Shown: positions 50,444-60,074 of the stretch, piece by piece
Layout of the letters: each line of letters opens with the position of its first letter
How positions within the stretch are numbered: the first letter of the stretch is position 1
Assembly: GCA_012519495.1 (NCBI GenBank)
Contig: JAAYQA010000008.1
Coordinates: 45,278 to 109,277 of the forward strand
Source of the DNA: Tissierellia bacterium
GTDB lineage: Bacteria; Bacillota; Clostridia; Tissierellales; Peptoniphilaceae
Direction: 5' to 3'
DNA length: 64,000 nt
Notes under the pieces: model-generated
The model's input: the letters and a program-made list of their open reading frames with translations, nothing else
The model's database searches: none
Told to the model about the DNA's origin: nothing
Program-made: the position numbers and the translations under genes

Positions 50444-51514
50444 TTATGGGTTGACTTTCTGTTTTCTTATCGGATAGGCATATATTTGCTCGGCCAGCAG
50501 ATCCCACTGATAGCGGGTTTCGTTTTGTGCGCTGTATTTTCGGAGGGCTTTTTTGGTGGAAAGAATCGGCAGGGTGTTTTTCCGGCTGCGCAGATAGGCG
50601 CGGCCTTTTTCATTCATCGCGAGCGGATAGAGGGCATCGGGCGGCTGATCGCGGTATCGCAGGACTTCTTTTTGGGGCAAGTGCAAAAGCAGATGCAGAA
50701 GAAAGCGCCGGATGCGCGCCATGGTATGGCGTTTGGATCGTGCCAATGTGATCCATTCTTCCATAGTGTTTGCCCGGGTGTACGTATTTCGCAGGCGATT
50801 CGTCAGACCCGGTTCATAATAGGGAAAGCGGGAAGGATCCTCCCGCGGAAAAAACAGAAGATAGCGGAGGATTTCCTTATAGTCTTCCAGTGCGGCATAC
50901 GGACCGGGCGGGGATCCGACCACATCTTCCGGCAGGGTTCCTGTATGCATCTGTTTTCTGAGAGCAGACGCGTTTTGTTCCGGCACAGGCACGGAAGAAC
51001 CGGGCCACGGTGCCCGATAAACGGAGCAGACTTCCACATGGGCCCTTTTGTCTTTTACGGCGTTCTGATAGCAGAGTCCGAGGCGGCTGTTGGCATCCAA
51101 AAAAACACCGCCCCGGGCTTTTTGCATGGCGCCCGCATACGAATCCCCGTTTTGCAGCGCCTGCTTCAGCTTCGTTTCATCGGTGGCATTTTTTTGCAAG
51201 GCATCCGTTTGTTCCGATCCGTACACGATACGGTCTACCCCGGCTGTCAGCAGAATATCCACCGCTCCTTTTGCAAAGTATTCCGCACTTTGGATCGAAT
51301 GCACGACTGGGAGCAGCAAAACGAGATCGACGCCGTTTTCTACGGCGATTCGTGCGCGGCTGTACGGATCCGTAATGGCCGGCTCACCGCGCTGGACAAA
51401 CCACCCGCTCATAACCGCAATCAACGTATCCTGCGAATCCGTCCGCGCTTTTTGCACATGCAGAAGATGTCCTGTATGCATCGGATTGTATTCTACGATA
51501 ATACCTGTTGTCAT
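50444..51514 (-). CDS. tmcAL: tRNA(Met) cytidine acetate ligase TmcAL (YlbM)
   Basis: A 356-residue nucleotidyltransferase-fold enzyme that makes N4-acetylcytidine at the wobble position of elongator tRNA-Met, using acetate and ATP. GIIVEYNPMHTGHLLHVQ is the HxGH-type motif; MSGWFVQRGEPAI and GSEQTD also fit. ATG 51514 follows GGAGAGG. It is divergent from ackA, which makes acetyl phosphate and acetate, an intriguing but perhaps accidental pairing. Confidence 0.92.
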   Translation of the reverse strand: MTTGIIVEYNPMHTGHLLHVQKARTDSQDTLIAVMSGWFVQRGEPAITDPYSRARIAVENGVDLVLLLPVVHSIQSAEYFAKGAVDILLTAGVDRIVYGSEQTDALQKNATDETKLKQALQNGDSYAGAMQKARGGVFLDANSRLGLCYQNAVKDKRAHVEVCSVYRAPWPGSSVPVPEQNASALRKQMHTGTLPEDVVGSPPGPYAALEDYKEILRYLLFFPREDPSRFPYYEPGLTNRLRNTYTRANTMEEWITLARSKRHTMARIRRFLLHLLLHLPQKEVLRYRDQPPDALYPLAMNEKGRAYLRSRKNTLPILSTKKALRKYSAQNETRYQWDLLAEQIYAYPIRKQKVNP

Positions 51515-51582
51515 AGCCTCTCCTTTTTTTTGCATTATACCATAGGGATTCTTTTCTAAATGCACACTTATGCATTTGTCTA

Positions 51583-51611
51583 TTGTGAAACGAAGCTTCT
51601 TTCCTTATAAT
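51583..51611 (+). promoter_or_regulatory. ackA promoter
   Basis: TTGTGA (51583-51588), 17 bases, TATAAT (51606-51611), 35 bases before the ackA start. Confidence 0.7.
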
Positions 51612-51646
51612 AGAAGGAGAAACAGAAATACCCAAAGGAGGCAGAA

Positions 51647-52843
51647 ATGAAAGTACTGGTAGTAAACTGCGGTAGTTCGTCCTTAAAATATCAATTAATT
51701 GATATGACAAACGAAGAGGTCCTGGCAAAAGGACTGGCCGAGCGGATCGGAATGGACAACTCCCGCGTCAAACACGAGGTAACGGGAAAAGAAAAGCAAG
51801 TGATTGAAAAGGCGCTGCCGGATCACACGGTAGCCATTGAAACGGTGCTCGGTGCCATTACCGATCCCGAGATCGGCGTCATTGCATCGATGGATGAAAT
51901 ATCCGCGGTAGGACATCGCGTGGTGCACGGCGGCGAAAAATTTGCGGAATCGGTCGTTATCACCGACGAAGTCATTAAAGCCATTGAGGACTGCATCGAC
52001 CTGGCACCCCTGCACAATCCCGCCAATCTGATGGGTATTGCAGCCATTCAGAAAGCGCTGCCGGATACTCCCAATGTAGCGGTATTTGATACGGCATTCC
52101 ATCAGACGATGCCGCCGGAAAACTATCTGTACGCGCTTCCCTATGAGCTGTACGAACAATACGGCATCCGCAAATACGGCTTCCACGGAACCTCGCACAA
52201 ATACGTGGCCGAACGCGCCGCGGAAATGCTCGGCAAACCGCTGGAAGAGTGCAATATCATCACCTGCCACTTAGGTAACGGGGCCAGCATCTGCGCCATT
52301 AAAAACGGTCAGTCCTACGACACTTCCATGGGCTTCACCCCGCTGGACGGTTTGGTCATGGGAACCCGTTCGGGGCTTTTGGATCCGTCCATTACTCCGT
52401 TTTTGATGAACAATGCCGATATGACGGTGGAAGAAGTTGACACGCTGTACAATAAAAAATCGGGTGTACTGGGCGTATCCGGTGTGAGTTCCGACTTCCG
52501 CGATATTGAAGAAGCTGCGGACAACGGCAACGAACGCGCGCGCCTGGCACTGGATCTGTTTGTGAATCGCGTACAGTTCTATCTGGGCGGTTACACGGCG
52601 CTTTTGGAAGAAGTGGATGCCATTGTATTTACCGCCGGACTCGGTGAAAACTCGCCCCGTGCACGCAACCGCATCTGCGAAGGACTGCAATGCCTGGCGA
52701 TTGAGCTGGACGAAGCATTGGATACGGGCCTGCGCGGCAAGGAAGCGCTTATTTCCAAAGCACAAAAAGACGTAAAAGTTTTTGTTATCCCCACCGACGA
52801 AGAACTGATGATTGCCAGAGACACCGTAGCCCTGACAAAATAG
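51647..52843 (+). CDS. ackA: Acetate kinase
   Basis: A 398-residue ASKHA kinase: [60 protein letters not shown] and [14 protein letters not shown] are all present, with the catalytic Arg, Asp and Glu. It makes ATP from acetyl phosphate during fermentation. No pta gene adjoins. AAAGGAGG precedes the ATG. Confidence 0.97.
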   Translation: MKVLVVNCGSSSLKYQLIDMTNEEVLAKGLAERIGMDNSRVKHEVTGKEKQVIEKALPDHTVAIETVLGAITDPEIGVIASMDEISAVGHRVVHGGEKFAESVVITDEVIKAIEDCIDLAPLHNPANLMGIAAIQKALPDTPNVAVFDTAFHQTMPPENYLYALPYELYEQYGIRKYGFHGTSHKYVAERAAEMLGKPLEECNIITCHLGNGASICAIKNGQSYDTSMGFTPLDGLVMGTRSGLLDPSITPFLMNNADMTVEEVDTLYNKKSGVLGVSGVSSDFRDIEEAADNGNERARLALDLFVNRVQFYLGGYTALLEEVDAIVFTAGLGENSPRARNRICEGLQCLAIELDEALDTGLRGKEALISKAQKDVKVFVIPTDEELMIARDTVALTK

Positions 52844-52855
52844 CGTGCTTTGCGC

Positions 52856-52884
52856 TTGACATCAATCCCGTTTTACCGTATACT
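52856..52884 (+). promoter_or_regulatory. rpmF promoter
   Basis: Consensus TTGACA (52856-52861), 17 bases, TATACT (52879-52884). Transcription should start near 52891 and leave a leader of about 70 bases. Confidence 0.85.
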
Positions 52885-52900
52885 ACAATTTGTTCTGACG

Positions 52901-52953
52901 CCTCCCATGCACATCGTGATCGGAGGATCTTAGAACCGAACGATGTGAGGAGG
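52901..52953 (+). promoter_or_regulatory. rpmF leader: stem that covers the ribosome-binding site
   Basis: CCTCC (52901-52905) can pair with GGAGG (52949-52953), which is the rpmF Shine-Dalgarno site, stacked on CACATCGT (52910-52917) with ACGATGTG (52940-52947). The loop carries a second GGAGG. The fold would block initiation and is a candidate for feedback control. Confidence 0.6.
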
Positions 52954-52960
52954 TGTAAAG

Positions 52961-53140
52961 ATGGCAGTACCAAAGGGGAAAACTTCAAAAGCAAGAAGAG
53001 ACAAACGACGTGCTTCTTCCTATCGGCTGAACAGAACGACCATTATGGAATGTCCCAATTGCCATGAACCCAAATTGCCGCACCGCGTATGCCGCGCCTG
53101 CGGATATTATAGAAAAGAAGAAGTACTGGAAGTTGAGTAA
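52961..53140 (+). CDS. rpmF: 50S ribosomal protein L32
   Basis: A 59-residue L32: begins AVPKGKTSKARRDKRRAS and has a zinc ribbon CPNCHEPKLPHRVCRACGYY with two CxxC pairs. AGGAGGTG is correctly spaced. The DUF177 (YceD) gene that usually precedes rpmF is absent. Confidence 0.97.
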   Translation: MAVPKGKTSKARRDKRRASSYRLNRTTIMECPNCHEPKLPHRVCRACGYYRKEEVLEVE

Positions 53141-53147
53141 GAAACGG

Positions 53148-53173
53148 AAAGCCGCCTGCGGGCGGCTCTTTTC
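53148..53173 (+). terminator. Terminator after rpmF
   Basis: AGCCGCC (53150-53156), loop TGCG, GGCGGCT (53161-53167), then CTTTTC. Confidence 0.8.
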
Positions 53174-53302
53174 TTGTCTGTTCATAAAACTTGCGAAAGA
53201 AGACGACTCTTACCGTCCCGTTCAGTCGGGGCCTGCATGCACGGAAGATTCCGGGTATATTCTTGTGATACAATAAGTACAAGTGACAAAAAGGAGCGAT
53301 GC

Positions 53303-54286
53303 ATGAAAATCTTGGTGGACGCGTACGGCTCGGATAAAGGGCCGGAAGAAATCAAACAGGGCTGCAAACAGGCGCTTATAAAACACCCCGGTCTTTTCAT
53401 CGGGCTGATCGGTCCGGAGACGCTCGGGGAGGACTTGCCCGAGCGTATGGAAATCCTGCCGACCTCCGAATGGATCAGCAACGAAGAAGAGCCGGCCAAA
53501 GCGGTACGCGCAAAAAAACAGGCTTCCATTGTACTGGGTGCAAGAAAGATGGAAGAAGACTATGAAGGCCTATTGTCGGCCGGTTCCACCGGAGCCATGC
53601 TTGCCACGGGTCTATTGATCACCAAAAGACTGCCGGGTATCTCCCGCGCGGCACTCACCATTCTTTTGCCGACCCGGCCGCATCCGACGGTACTTTTGGA
53701 TGCCGGCGCCAATATGGATACAGATGCCAGGCTGCTAACGCAATTCGGCCTGATGGGATCGATCTACACGCGCAATGTACTGGGTCTGAAACAGCCGCGG
53801 GTCGGTCTTTTGAATGTCGGAACCGAAGAAGGCAAAGGAAATGCGCTTACCAAAGAGAGCTTTTCTTTACTGGAAAACGCGCCCCTTCATTTTATCGGCA
53901 ATGTGGAAGCAAGAGATCTGTTTTCCTCCGTATGCGATGTGGTCGTGTGCGACGGTTTTACCGGCAATATTGCCTTAAAAACCCTGGAGGGAACGGCAGG
54001 TTTTATTACCTCTGCCCTGAAAGAAGAACTGATGGCCGGCACAAAAACAAAAATCGGCGCTTTTTTGGCAAAAGACGCCTTGCGAAATCTGAAAAACCGG
54101 CTGGATTATACACAAACCGGAGCCGCTCCTTTATTGGGTATCCGAAAACCCCTATTCAAAGCCCACGGCTCTTCGAATGCCGAGGCGATTGCCAACGGGA
54201 TCGACAAACTGGTGCTCTTTATTGAAAAAGACACCATCGGTGCTCTTACCGTAGCGCTCCAAGAGAATCCGGAACGAGGCGCCTAA
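53303..54286 (+). CDS. plsX: Phosphate acyltransferase PlsX
   Basis: A 327-residue acyl-ACP:phosphate acyltransferase starting phospholipid synthesis. ILVDAYGSDKGPEEI at the N-terminus (family: DxxGxD/G), AGSTGAMLA, LLDAGANMD, GLLNVGTEEGKGN and VVCDGFTGNIALKT are present. An extended -10 (TGATACAAT) lies about 30 bases upstream. In Bacillus plsX is followed by fabD-fabG-acpP before rnc; here rnc follows at once. Confidence 0.93.
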   Translation: MKILVDAYGSDKGPEEIKQGCKQALIKHPGLFIGLIGPETLGEDLPERMEILPTSEWISNEEEPAKAVRAKKQASIVLGARKMEEDYEGLLSAGSTGAMLATGLLITKRLPGISRAALTILLPTRPHPTVLLDAGANMDTDARLLTQFGLMGSIYTRNVLGLKQPRVGLLNVGTEEGKGNALTKESFSLLENAPLHFIGNVEARDLFSSVCDVVVCDGFTGNIALKTLEGTAGFITSALKEELMAGTKTKIGAFLAKDALRNLKNRLDYTQTGAAPLLGIRKPLFKAHGSSNAEAIANGIDKLVLFIEKDTIGALTVALQENPERGA

Positions 54287-55041
54287 TGTATGACCGTTGG
54301 AATTATCCGATCCCGAATATTCGCATTTCTGCGCAAAGAAAAGCACAGCTGCGCACACTGGCAGCCGATATCGACTATGACTTTATGCATTGGAGCCTGC
54401 TGGATGTCGCGATGACGCATTCATCCTACGCCAATGAAAACAAGGGCTATGACAGCAAAGACAACGAGCGGCTGGAGTTTTTGGGCGATACCGTTCTGAA
54501 TCTGGTCGCATCGGATGTCTTGTTCAAAAAATACCCCGATGTACCCGAAGGGGAATTGACCAAAAGGCGTTCGGTGATTGTGTCCGAACCCACTTTTGCC
54601 TATGCCGCACGCTTGATGCGCTTAGGGGATTATATGCGCCTGGGCCGCGGCGAGGAACTCTCGGGCGGGGCGGAGCGCGATTCGCTTTTGGCCGATGCAT
54701 TTGAAGCCCTGTGGGGAGCGGTCTATATCGACACGGGCTATGAAAAAACGTATCGCCTGCTGGTGGAACGCTTTGAATCCATCGCTGTGGAAGCCACCAG
54801 TGCGGGAAATCTGTTCCGGGATTACAAAACACAGCTCCAGGAGCATTTTCAGCGGACGGGAAAAGACAAAGTCTGCTATACCATGATTATGGAATCCGGA
54901 CCCGATCACGACAAGATCTTTACGATGGCCGCCCATGTTGGCCCGCTGCAGTTGGGAGTGGGTTCCGGAAAAAGCAAAAAGGAAGCTGAGCAGATGGCAG
55001 CGCGGGAAGCACTGGTCCGTGCGGGGCTTTTGCATCCATAG
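54286..55041 (+). CDS. rnc: Ribonuclease III
   Basis: A 251-residue double-strand-specific RNase. Catalytic domain signature NERLEFLGDTVLNL and DAFEALWGAVYID carry the metal-binding acidic residues; a dsRBD follows (about 180-248, FRDYKTQLQEHFQ and GSGKSKKEAEQMAAREAL). Shares one base with plsX. Confidence 0.96.
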   Translation: MYDRWNYPIPNIRISAQRKAQLRTLAADIDYDFMHWSLLDVAMTHSSYANENKGYDSKDNERLEFLGDTVLNLVASDVLFKKYPDVPEGELTKRRSVIVSEPTFAYAARLMRLGDYMRLGRGEELSGGAERDSLLADAFEALWGAVYIDTGYEKTYRLLVERFESIAVEATSAGNLFRDYKTQLQEHFQRTGKDKVCYTMIMESGPDHDKIFTMAAHVGPLQLGVGSGKSKKEAEQMAAREALVRAGLLHP

Positions 55042-55075
55042 TGTCATATATGACTAACGAAAGGGGGGGATGACA

Positions 55076-58000
55076 TTGCGACTCAAACGACTCGAGCTCT
55101 ACGGATTCAAATCGTTCGGACAAAAGACGGTCCTGCATTTTGACCGGCCGGTTTCTGTGATTGTAGGACCCAATGGCAGCGGAAAAAGCAATATCGCCGA
55201 TGCGATGCGCTGGGTGCTGGGCGAACAAAGCGCGAAGAGCCTGCGGGGCGGGAAAATGGCGGATGTCATCTTCTCCGGCACCGATCAGAAAAAACCGCTC
55301 AATATGACACAGGTGACTTTGGTATTGGACAATCAGGACAAAAAACTGCCGATAGCTTACGATGAGGTGGTTGTGTCCCGCAAATTGTTCCGATCCGGGG
55401 AAACGGAATACGCATTAAACCGTACAGGATGTCGATTAAAAGACATCCGCTCTCTTTTTATGGATACCGGTGTCGGAAAAGAGGGTTATTCCATTATCGG
55501 ACAGGGAAAAATCGACGAGATCATCAGCACCAGAGATCAGGACCGCCGGGAACTGTTTGAAGAAGCCACCGGCATTTCCAAATACCGCTATCAGATTGAA
55601 GAAGCGCGGAGCAAACTGGAAAAGACAAAAGAGAATCTGCTGCGGGTGGAAGATATCATAACCCAGCTCAAAGAGCAATTGCGTTATCTTTCCAAAGAAG
55701 CGGAAAAAGCAAAAAAGGGCATGCAACTTACCGTTGAACACGAAACGCACACGCTTGCTTTTTACGATAAAGAAGTAAAGGCGGCGCAGCTTTTGCTGCA
55801 GGGACTGAAAGAAGAAAAAGAACAGCTGCAGGCAAATCTGACTTTGTCGCAACAAAAAAGAGAAGAGATCCGCGCCAAAGTCCGGCCGCTTTTGGAAAAG
55901 CGGGAGTGGCTGGCCCAGGAGAAGGCTTCATTGGATGAACAGGAGCGGATCCTGTCCAGGAATCGGGAATCGGCGGAACGCAATTTGCAATTATCCGAAC
56001 AGAAATCCGAGTTTTTGCAGCGCGATACCCAACGTTTGAAAGAAGAAGGCGAGCAGGCGGAAAACGAACTGGCCCGACTGACCGCACGGCACACCCAACT
56101 GGAAACAGAAGAAGAAGCGATTCGGGAACGCCTGAAAAAAGAAGAAGAACAGCAGGGAAAGGAAAAAGCCGTCTGCGAGCGGTTGGAAGAAGAAACCGCA
56201 CAGCTGCAAACCCGATTACGGGAGGCCAAGGAAGCCGCACGCGAAGCGGAACGCGCCTGGCGCGATGCACAGCTGCAGCTGCAAACCGGAGAAAATGCCG
56301 CGCAGTTACGGGTGGATCAAACCGAAAAACTCCGCGAGCTGCTGAAAGCGCAGGAAGAACGAAAAGACATCCTGCATACAGAATATGCTGCGCTGAAAAA
56401 AGCATCGGAGCAAACGGAAAAGGACTACAGGGCACTGACCGAACAACTGAGCACCTACGATGCCGGAATAGAGCGCGACACCCGGGCGATCCTGCAGGAA
56501 GAAAACGCACTGCGCGAACAGGAAAACGAACTGGAAGCCAAACAGCGTCGTCTGCTTGCGATCGACCACATGATCAAAAATCACGAAGGCTATCACCGGA
56601 GCGTACAGCAGCTTTTGTGTGCTGCGCAGGAGGATGCTACGCTGCGCGCGCGGTTTATCGGCCCTTTGGGCGGGCTTTTGACGGTCGACTCCGCCATGCG
56701 CCTGCCGATCGAAATCGCGCTGGGAGCGGCCTTGCACAATATCGTAACCCGGGAAGCCGTACAGGCAAAACAACTGATCGAATGGCTAAAGAAAAACCGC
56801 ATCGGCCGCGTGACGTTTTTGCCGGTGGATCAGATCCGGGCCTATCCGTATCAGGGGGCAATACCCGACGGGGAAAAGGGCGTGATCGGCGCAGCGACGG
56901 ACTTTGTATCCGCCAAAGAAGACATCGGCCATGTCCTGTCTTCTCTTTTGGGTCGCACCGTTTTACTGGAAGATATGGATACCGGAATCCGCCTCAGAAA
57001 AAACCGGGCGTATGACCGGCTGCGCTTTGTGACCCGGGCCGGCCAATTATTGCTGCCGGGCGGTTCTATGGTTGGCGGCTATACGCAAAAAGAAGGCGGT
57101 CTCTTGTCCCGTGAATCGGACCGGGATCAGCTGGCGGCAGAAATACCGCCCCTGGAGAGGCGCGTACAGGAAAGCCGAACCCGGATCCGGCATTTGCGCG
57201 ACAACAAAGAAAAAAACACGGCACAGCGGGAAGAAACGCGGAACAAAGGGCGTATTCTGCATGAAAACCGGCGTACAGCAGCAGAAAATCTGGCTGCCAA
57301 AGAGGCCCAGACAGAAGTTTTCCTGAAAAGCCTGGAACAAACACAAAAGCAACTGGCCCAAATGCAAACGGAAGAGTCCGTCGGTTCCCTGCGTGAAACC
57401 CTGTTGTTTCGGCAGGAGGAACTGGCGGAAAAGGAACGCGCCGCACAAAAAACCGAAGCCCGTTTCGCAGAAACGGAAGCGCAATGGCGCAAGGCCGAAC
57501 AGGAATACGGACAGACCCGTGCACGCACGGACGGCCAACGAAGAGACATCAGTCTCATAAAAAACCGTATGGCCGATGTGCAGGAGCAGATAAACGCACG
57601 GGAAAATGAAAAAAACGGCGCACAAAAAGCGCTGAAAGAAACCGTGCAGGCAGAGGAAACCGAAAAACAATCGCGGGACAAGCTGTGCACACAGCTTTTG
57701 GATACAGAAGAAAAAGAACGCGTTCTGCAGGAAAAGAAGAGGGCTTCCGACAAAGAAAGAACCACTTTGGAACATGCGTTGCAGGCACATGAAAACGAAC
57801 AGAAAGAAGCGGAAGAACGCTTCCGCACACTGGAAAAAGACCAGGCGACGCATACGCTCCGCCTGGAAAATGCACAGGACAAAGTAAAACGGCTGTTTGA
57901 AACCGTGGCGATGGAACTCAACACGGACGAGGAGACCGCCGCCGAAAAAATGCAGGCCGCTCCGCAGATCAAAACGAGCCGCAGCCGCGTCAGAGAGATC

Positions 58001-58633
58001 AAAGAACAACTGCGGGCCATCGGCAGCTTCAGTTTTGAATCGATCGAAGAACACAAAACCGTACAGGAACGCTTCGACTTTTTGACCGAACAAAGCGCCG
58101 ATCTGAAAGCCTCCGCCGAAGACCTGAAAGAAGTCATCCGCAAAATAGAAGCGACCATGCGTAAGCAGTTCAGAGACGGCATGGTGCAGATCAATAAAAA
58201 GTTTTCCGAAGTGTTTAAAATCCTGTTTGACGGCGGACAGGCCGAAGTTGCCTTAACCGGCGAGGATGTACTCGAGGCCGGCGTGCAGATTATCGCAAAG
58301 CCGCCGGGAAAAACCCGGCAGGCGATCACCCTGCTCTCGGGCGGGGAAAAGGCGCTGACCGCCGTGGCACTGCTGTTTGCCATCTTCGAAACGCGCCCGT
58401 CGCCGTTTTGTGTGCTCGATGAGATCGACGCGGCTTTGGATGATGCAAATATCGCACGTTACAAGCAGTATCTGGAGAGTTTTCGCGGGCGGATCCAGTT
58501 TATTATCATCACCCACAGAAAACAGACCATGGAACTGGCCGATATCATTTATGGCGTAACCATGCAGGATAATGCCACCAGCCGGATCATACCGCTGGAA
58601 CTGGCAGACAAAAAGAAAGAACAAAGCGCATAG
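55076..58633 (+). CDS. smc: Chromosome segregation protein SMC
   Basis: A 1185-residue SMC ATPase: Walker A GPNGSGKSNIADAMRWVLG (about 30-50), two long coiled coils (about 165-500 and 660-1010), hinge (about 505-660, with FIGPLGGLL and ALGAALHNIVT), signature LLSGGEKALTAVALLFAI and Walker B FCVLDEIDAALDD. Start is placed at TTG 55076: AAGGGGGGG at 55061-55069 is 6 bases away, while an in-frame ATG at 55070 touches it, and MRLKRLELYGFKSF is the normal N-terminus. Confidence 0.96.
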   Translation: MRLKRLELYGFKSFGQKTVLHFDRPVSVIVGPNGSGKSNIADAMRWVLGEQSAKSLRGGKMADVIFSGTDQKKPLNMTQVTLVLDNQDKKLPIAYDEVVVSRKLFRSGETEYALNRTGCRLKDIRSLFMDTGVGKEGYSIIGQGKIDEIISTRDQDRRELFEEATGISKYRYQIEEARSKLEKTKENLLRVEDIITQLKEQLRYLSKEAEKAKKGMQLTVEHETHTLAFYDKEVKAAQLLLQGLKEEKEQLQANLTLSQQKREEIRAKVRPLLEKREWLAQEKASLDEQERILSRNRESAERNLQLSEQKSEFLQRDTQRLKEEGEQAENELARLTARHTQLETEEEAIRERLKKEEEQQGKEKAVCERLEEETAQLQTRLREAKEAAREAERAWRDAQLQLQTGENAAQLRVDQTEKLRELLKAQEERKDILHTEYAALKKASEQTEKDYRALTEQLSTYDAGIERDTRAILQEENALREQENELEAKQRRLLAIDHMIKNHEGYHRSVQQLLCAAQEDATLRARFIGPLGGLLTVDSAMRLPIEIALGAALHNIVTREAVQAKQLIEWLKKNRIGRVTFLPVDQIRAYPYQGAIPDGEKGVIGAATDFVSAKEDIGHVLSSLLGRTVLLEDMDTGIRLRKNRAYDRLRFVTRAGQLLLPGGSMVGGYTQKEGGLLSRESDRDQLAAEIPPLERRVQESRTRIRHLRDNKEKNTAQREETRNKGRILHENRRTAAENLAAKEAQTEVFLKSLEQTQKQLAQMQTEESVGSLRETLLFRQEELAEKERAAQKTEARFAETEAQWRKAEQEYGQTRARTDGQRRDISLIKNRMADVQEQINARENEKNGAQKALKETVQAEETEKQSRDKLCTQLLDTEEKERVLQEKKRASDKERTTLEHALQAHENEQKEAEERFRTLEKDQATHTLRLENAQDKVKRLFETVAMELNTDEETAAEKMQAAPQIKTSRSRVREIKEQLRAIGSFSFESIEEHKTVQERFDFLTEQSADLKASAEDLKEVIRKIEATMRKQFRDGMVQINKKFSEVFKILFDGGQAEVALTGEDVLEAGVQIIAKPPGKTRQAITLLSGGEKALTAVALLFAIFETRPSPFCVLDEIDAALDDANIARYKQYLESFRGRIQFIIITHRKQTMELADIIYGVTMQDNATSRIIPLELADKKKEQSA

Positions 58634-58645
58634 GCAGGAGGCAGC

Positions 58646-59626
58646 ATGTTTAAGAACTGGTTTCACAAAGAAGAAGAGGAAAAAGACCCCGTTTCGCGCT
58701 TGGATGCGCCGAAGAAGAATCTGTTTGACCGCCTGGTCGATTCCTTGCAGAAAACGCGTGCCAAACTCACCGATCAGATCGACGAAGTGATCAAGGGTTA
58801 CGCAAAAATCGACGAAGAACTCTTTGAAGATCTGGAAGATATTCTCGTTTCGGCCGATGTGGGCGTACAGACGACGATGACGATCATGGACGGCCTGCGC
58901 GAACGCGTGCGCACCGGCGGCATAACCGACCCGGCCGGTATCAAAGAACTGCTTAGCGAACAAATGGTGGAACTGATCCGCGAACAGGATGGGCAGGTGC
59001 CTTTTTCCGACGAACGCCCGCTGATCGTTTTGATCATCGGTGTAAACGGCGTCGGCAAAACCACATCCATCGGAAAACTCGCGTACAAGCTGAAAACAGG
59101 AGGCGATACCGTGCTTTTGGCTGCAGCCGACACCTTCCGTGCGGCCGCGATTGACCAATTGCAGATCTGGGCAGAACGGGCCGGCACCGATATCGTCTAT
59201 CAACAGGAAGGGGCGGACCCGGCATCGGTCATTTATGACGGTATTGCCAAAATGCGGGCAAGCGGCGCCGATGTTCTTTTGTGCGATACCGCCGGCCGCC
59301 TGCACAATAAAGGGAATCTGATGAAGGAACTGGGAAAGATCCGCCGCGTGATCGACCGGGAATACCCGGATGCACAAAAAGAAACCCTGCTTGTACTGGA
59401 TGCCACCACCGGCCAGAACGCTCTTTCCCAGGCCAAGGAATTCACCGAGGTAGCCGATCCCACGGGCATCATACTCACCAAACTTGACGGCACGGCCAAA
59501 GGCGGGGTGATCTTCCCGCTCCTGATGGAATACCGGCTGCCCGTCAAATTCATCGGCATCGGCGAAGGGATCGACGATGTAGAGCCCTTTGATGCAGAGA
59601 GCTTCGTCCGCGCGATATTTTCCTAA
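58646..59626 (+). CDS. ftsY: Signal recognition particle receptor FtsY
   Basis: A 326-residue SRP GTPase with a short acidic N-terminal part, an N domain and a G domain: GVNGVGKTTSIGKLA, DTFRAAAIDQL, DTAGRLHNKGNLM and TKLDGTAKGG. Follows smc by 12 bases as in most Firmicutes. Ends before a promoter and hairpin that start the ylxM-ffh unit. Confidence 0.96.
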   Translation: MFKNWFHKEEEEKDPVSRLDAPKKNLFDRLVDSLQKTRAKLTDQIDEVIKGYAKIDEELFEDLEDILVSADVGVQTTMTIMDGLRERVRTGGITDPAGIKELLSEQMVELIREQDGQVPFSDERPLIVLIIGVNGVGKTTSIGKLAYKLKTGGDTVLLAAADTFRAAAIDQLQIWAERAGTDIVYQQEGADPASVIYDGIAKMRASGADVLLCDTAGRLHNKGNLMKELGKIRRVIDREYPDAQKETLLVLDATTGQNALSQAKEFTEVADPTGIILTKLDGTAKGGVIFPLLMEYRLPVKFIGIGEGIDDVEPFDAESFVRAIFS

Positions 59627-59642
59627 AAAACCGGCTCAACTA

Positions 59643-59671
59643 TTGCAAAATCGGCGGAAATCCCGTATACT
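59643..59671 (+). promoter_or_regulatory. Promoter of ylxM-ffh
   Basis: TTGCAA (59643-59648), 17 bases, TATACT (59666-59671), in the short gap after ftsY. Confidence 0.7.
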
Positions 59672-59674
59672 ACC

Positions 59675-59705
59675 AAGAGTGTCAAGGTTAAACCTTGACA
59701 CTCTT
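59675..59705. terminator. Perfect 15-bp hairpin at the predicted +1 of ylxM-ffh
   Basis: AAGAGTGTCAAGGTT (59675-59689) and AACCTTGACACTCTT (59691-59705) with a single base between. TTTT and then AAGGAG follow. It may end ftsY transcription, attenuate ylxM, or be an operator; placement at the expected transcription start allows all three. Confidence 0.75.
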
Positions 59706-59717
59706 TTAAGGAGAATC

Positions 59718-60074
59718 ATGGAAAAATGGATGAAGATGAGCCGGCTGCTGGATTTTTACGGCGGGCTGCTCACCGAACGGCAGCGCGAAGTGGCGCAATA
59801 TACCTACAATCAGGATCTGTCTCTATCAGAGATCAGCCAATTGACGGGAATCAGCCGGCAGGCGGTTTCAGAAAACCTGAAGCGGGCGGATAAAGCATTA
59901 GAAGAATTCGAAGCCTGCCTGGGACTGAAAGAGCGATTCATTTTTTTGGAAGAGGAGATGGCCGCGATGGCAAACGCATTGGAAGCGATTAGCCGAAACG
60001 GGCAGGCAAAAGAACTGGCACCGCTGATAAAACGCCTGCGCGCCTTATCCTCCGAGGAAGGGGAGATGCTATGA
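59718..60074 (+). CDS. ylxM: YlxM family helix-turn-helix protein
   Basis: A 118-residue protein with an N-terminal sigma-70 region-4-like helix-turn-helix (LDFYGGLLTERQREVAQ, then ISQLTGISRQAVSENLKRADKAL). YlxM binds the SRP particle and stimulates its GTPase in streptococci. ATG 59718 follows AAGGAG. Overlaps ffh by 4 bases. Confidence 0.93.
   Translation: MEKWMKMSRLLDFYGGLLTERQREVAQYTYNQDLSLSEISQLTGISRQAVSENLKRADKALEEFEACLGLKERFIFLEEEMAAMANALEAISRNGQAKELAPLIKRLRALSSEEGEML

Noticed and set aside
50429..51559. A 376-codon plus-strand frame opposite tmcAL.
   Set aside because: It is the antisense of a clearly recognised TmcAL; composition is that of a shadow frame and no ribosome-binding site is present.
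57047..58383. Long minus-strand frames (348 and 418 codons) inside smc.
   Set aside because: They lie opposite the SMC coiled coil, whose biased codons leave the other strand open; no family similarity.
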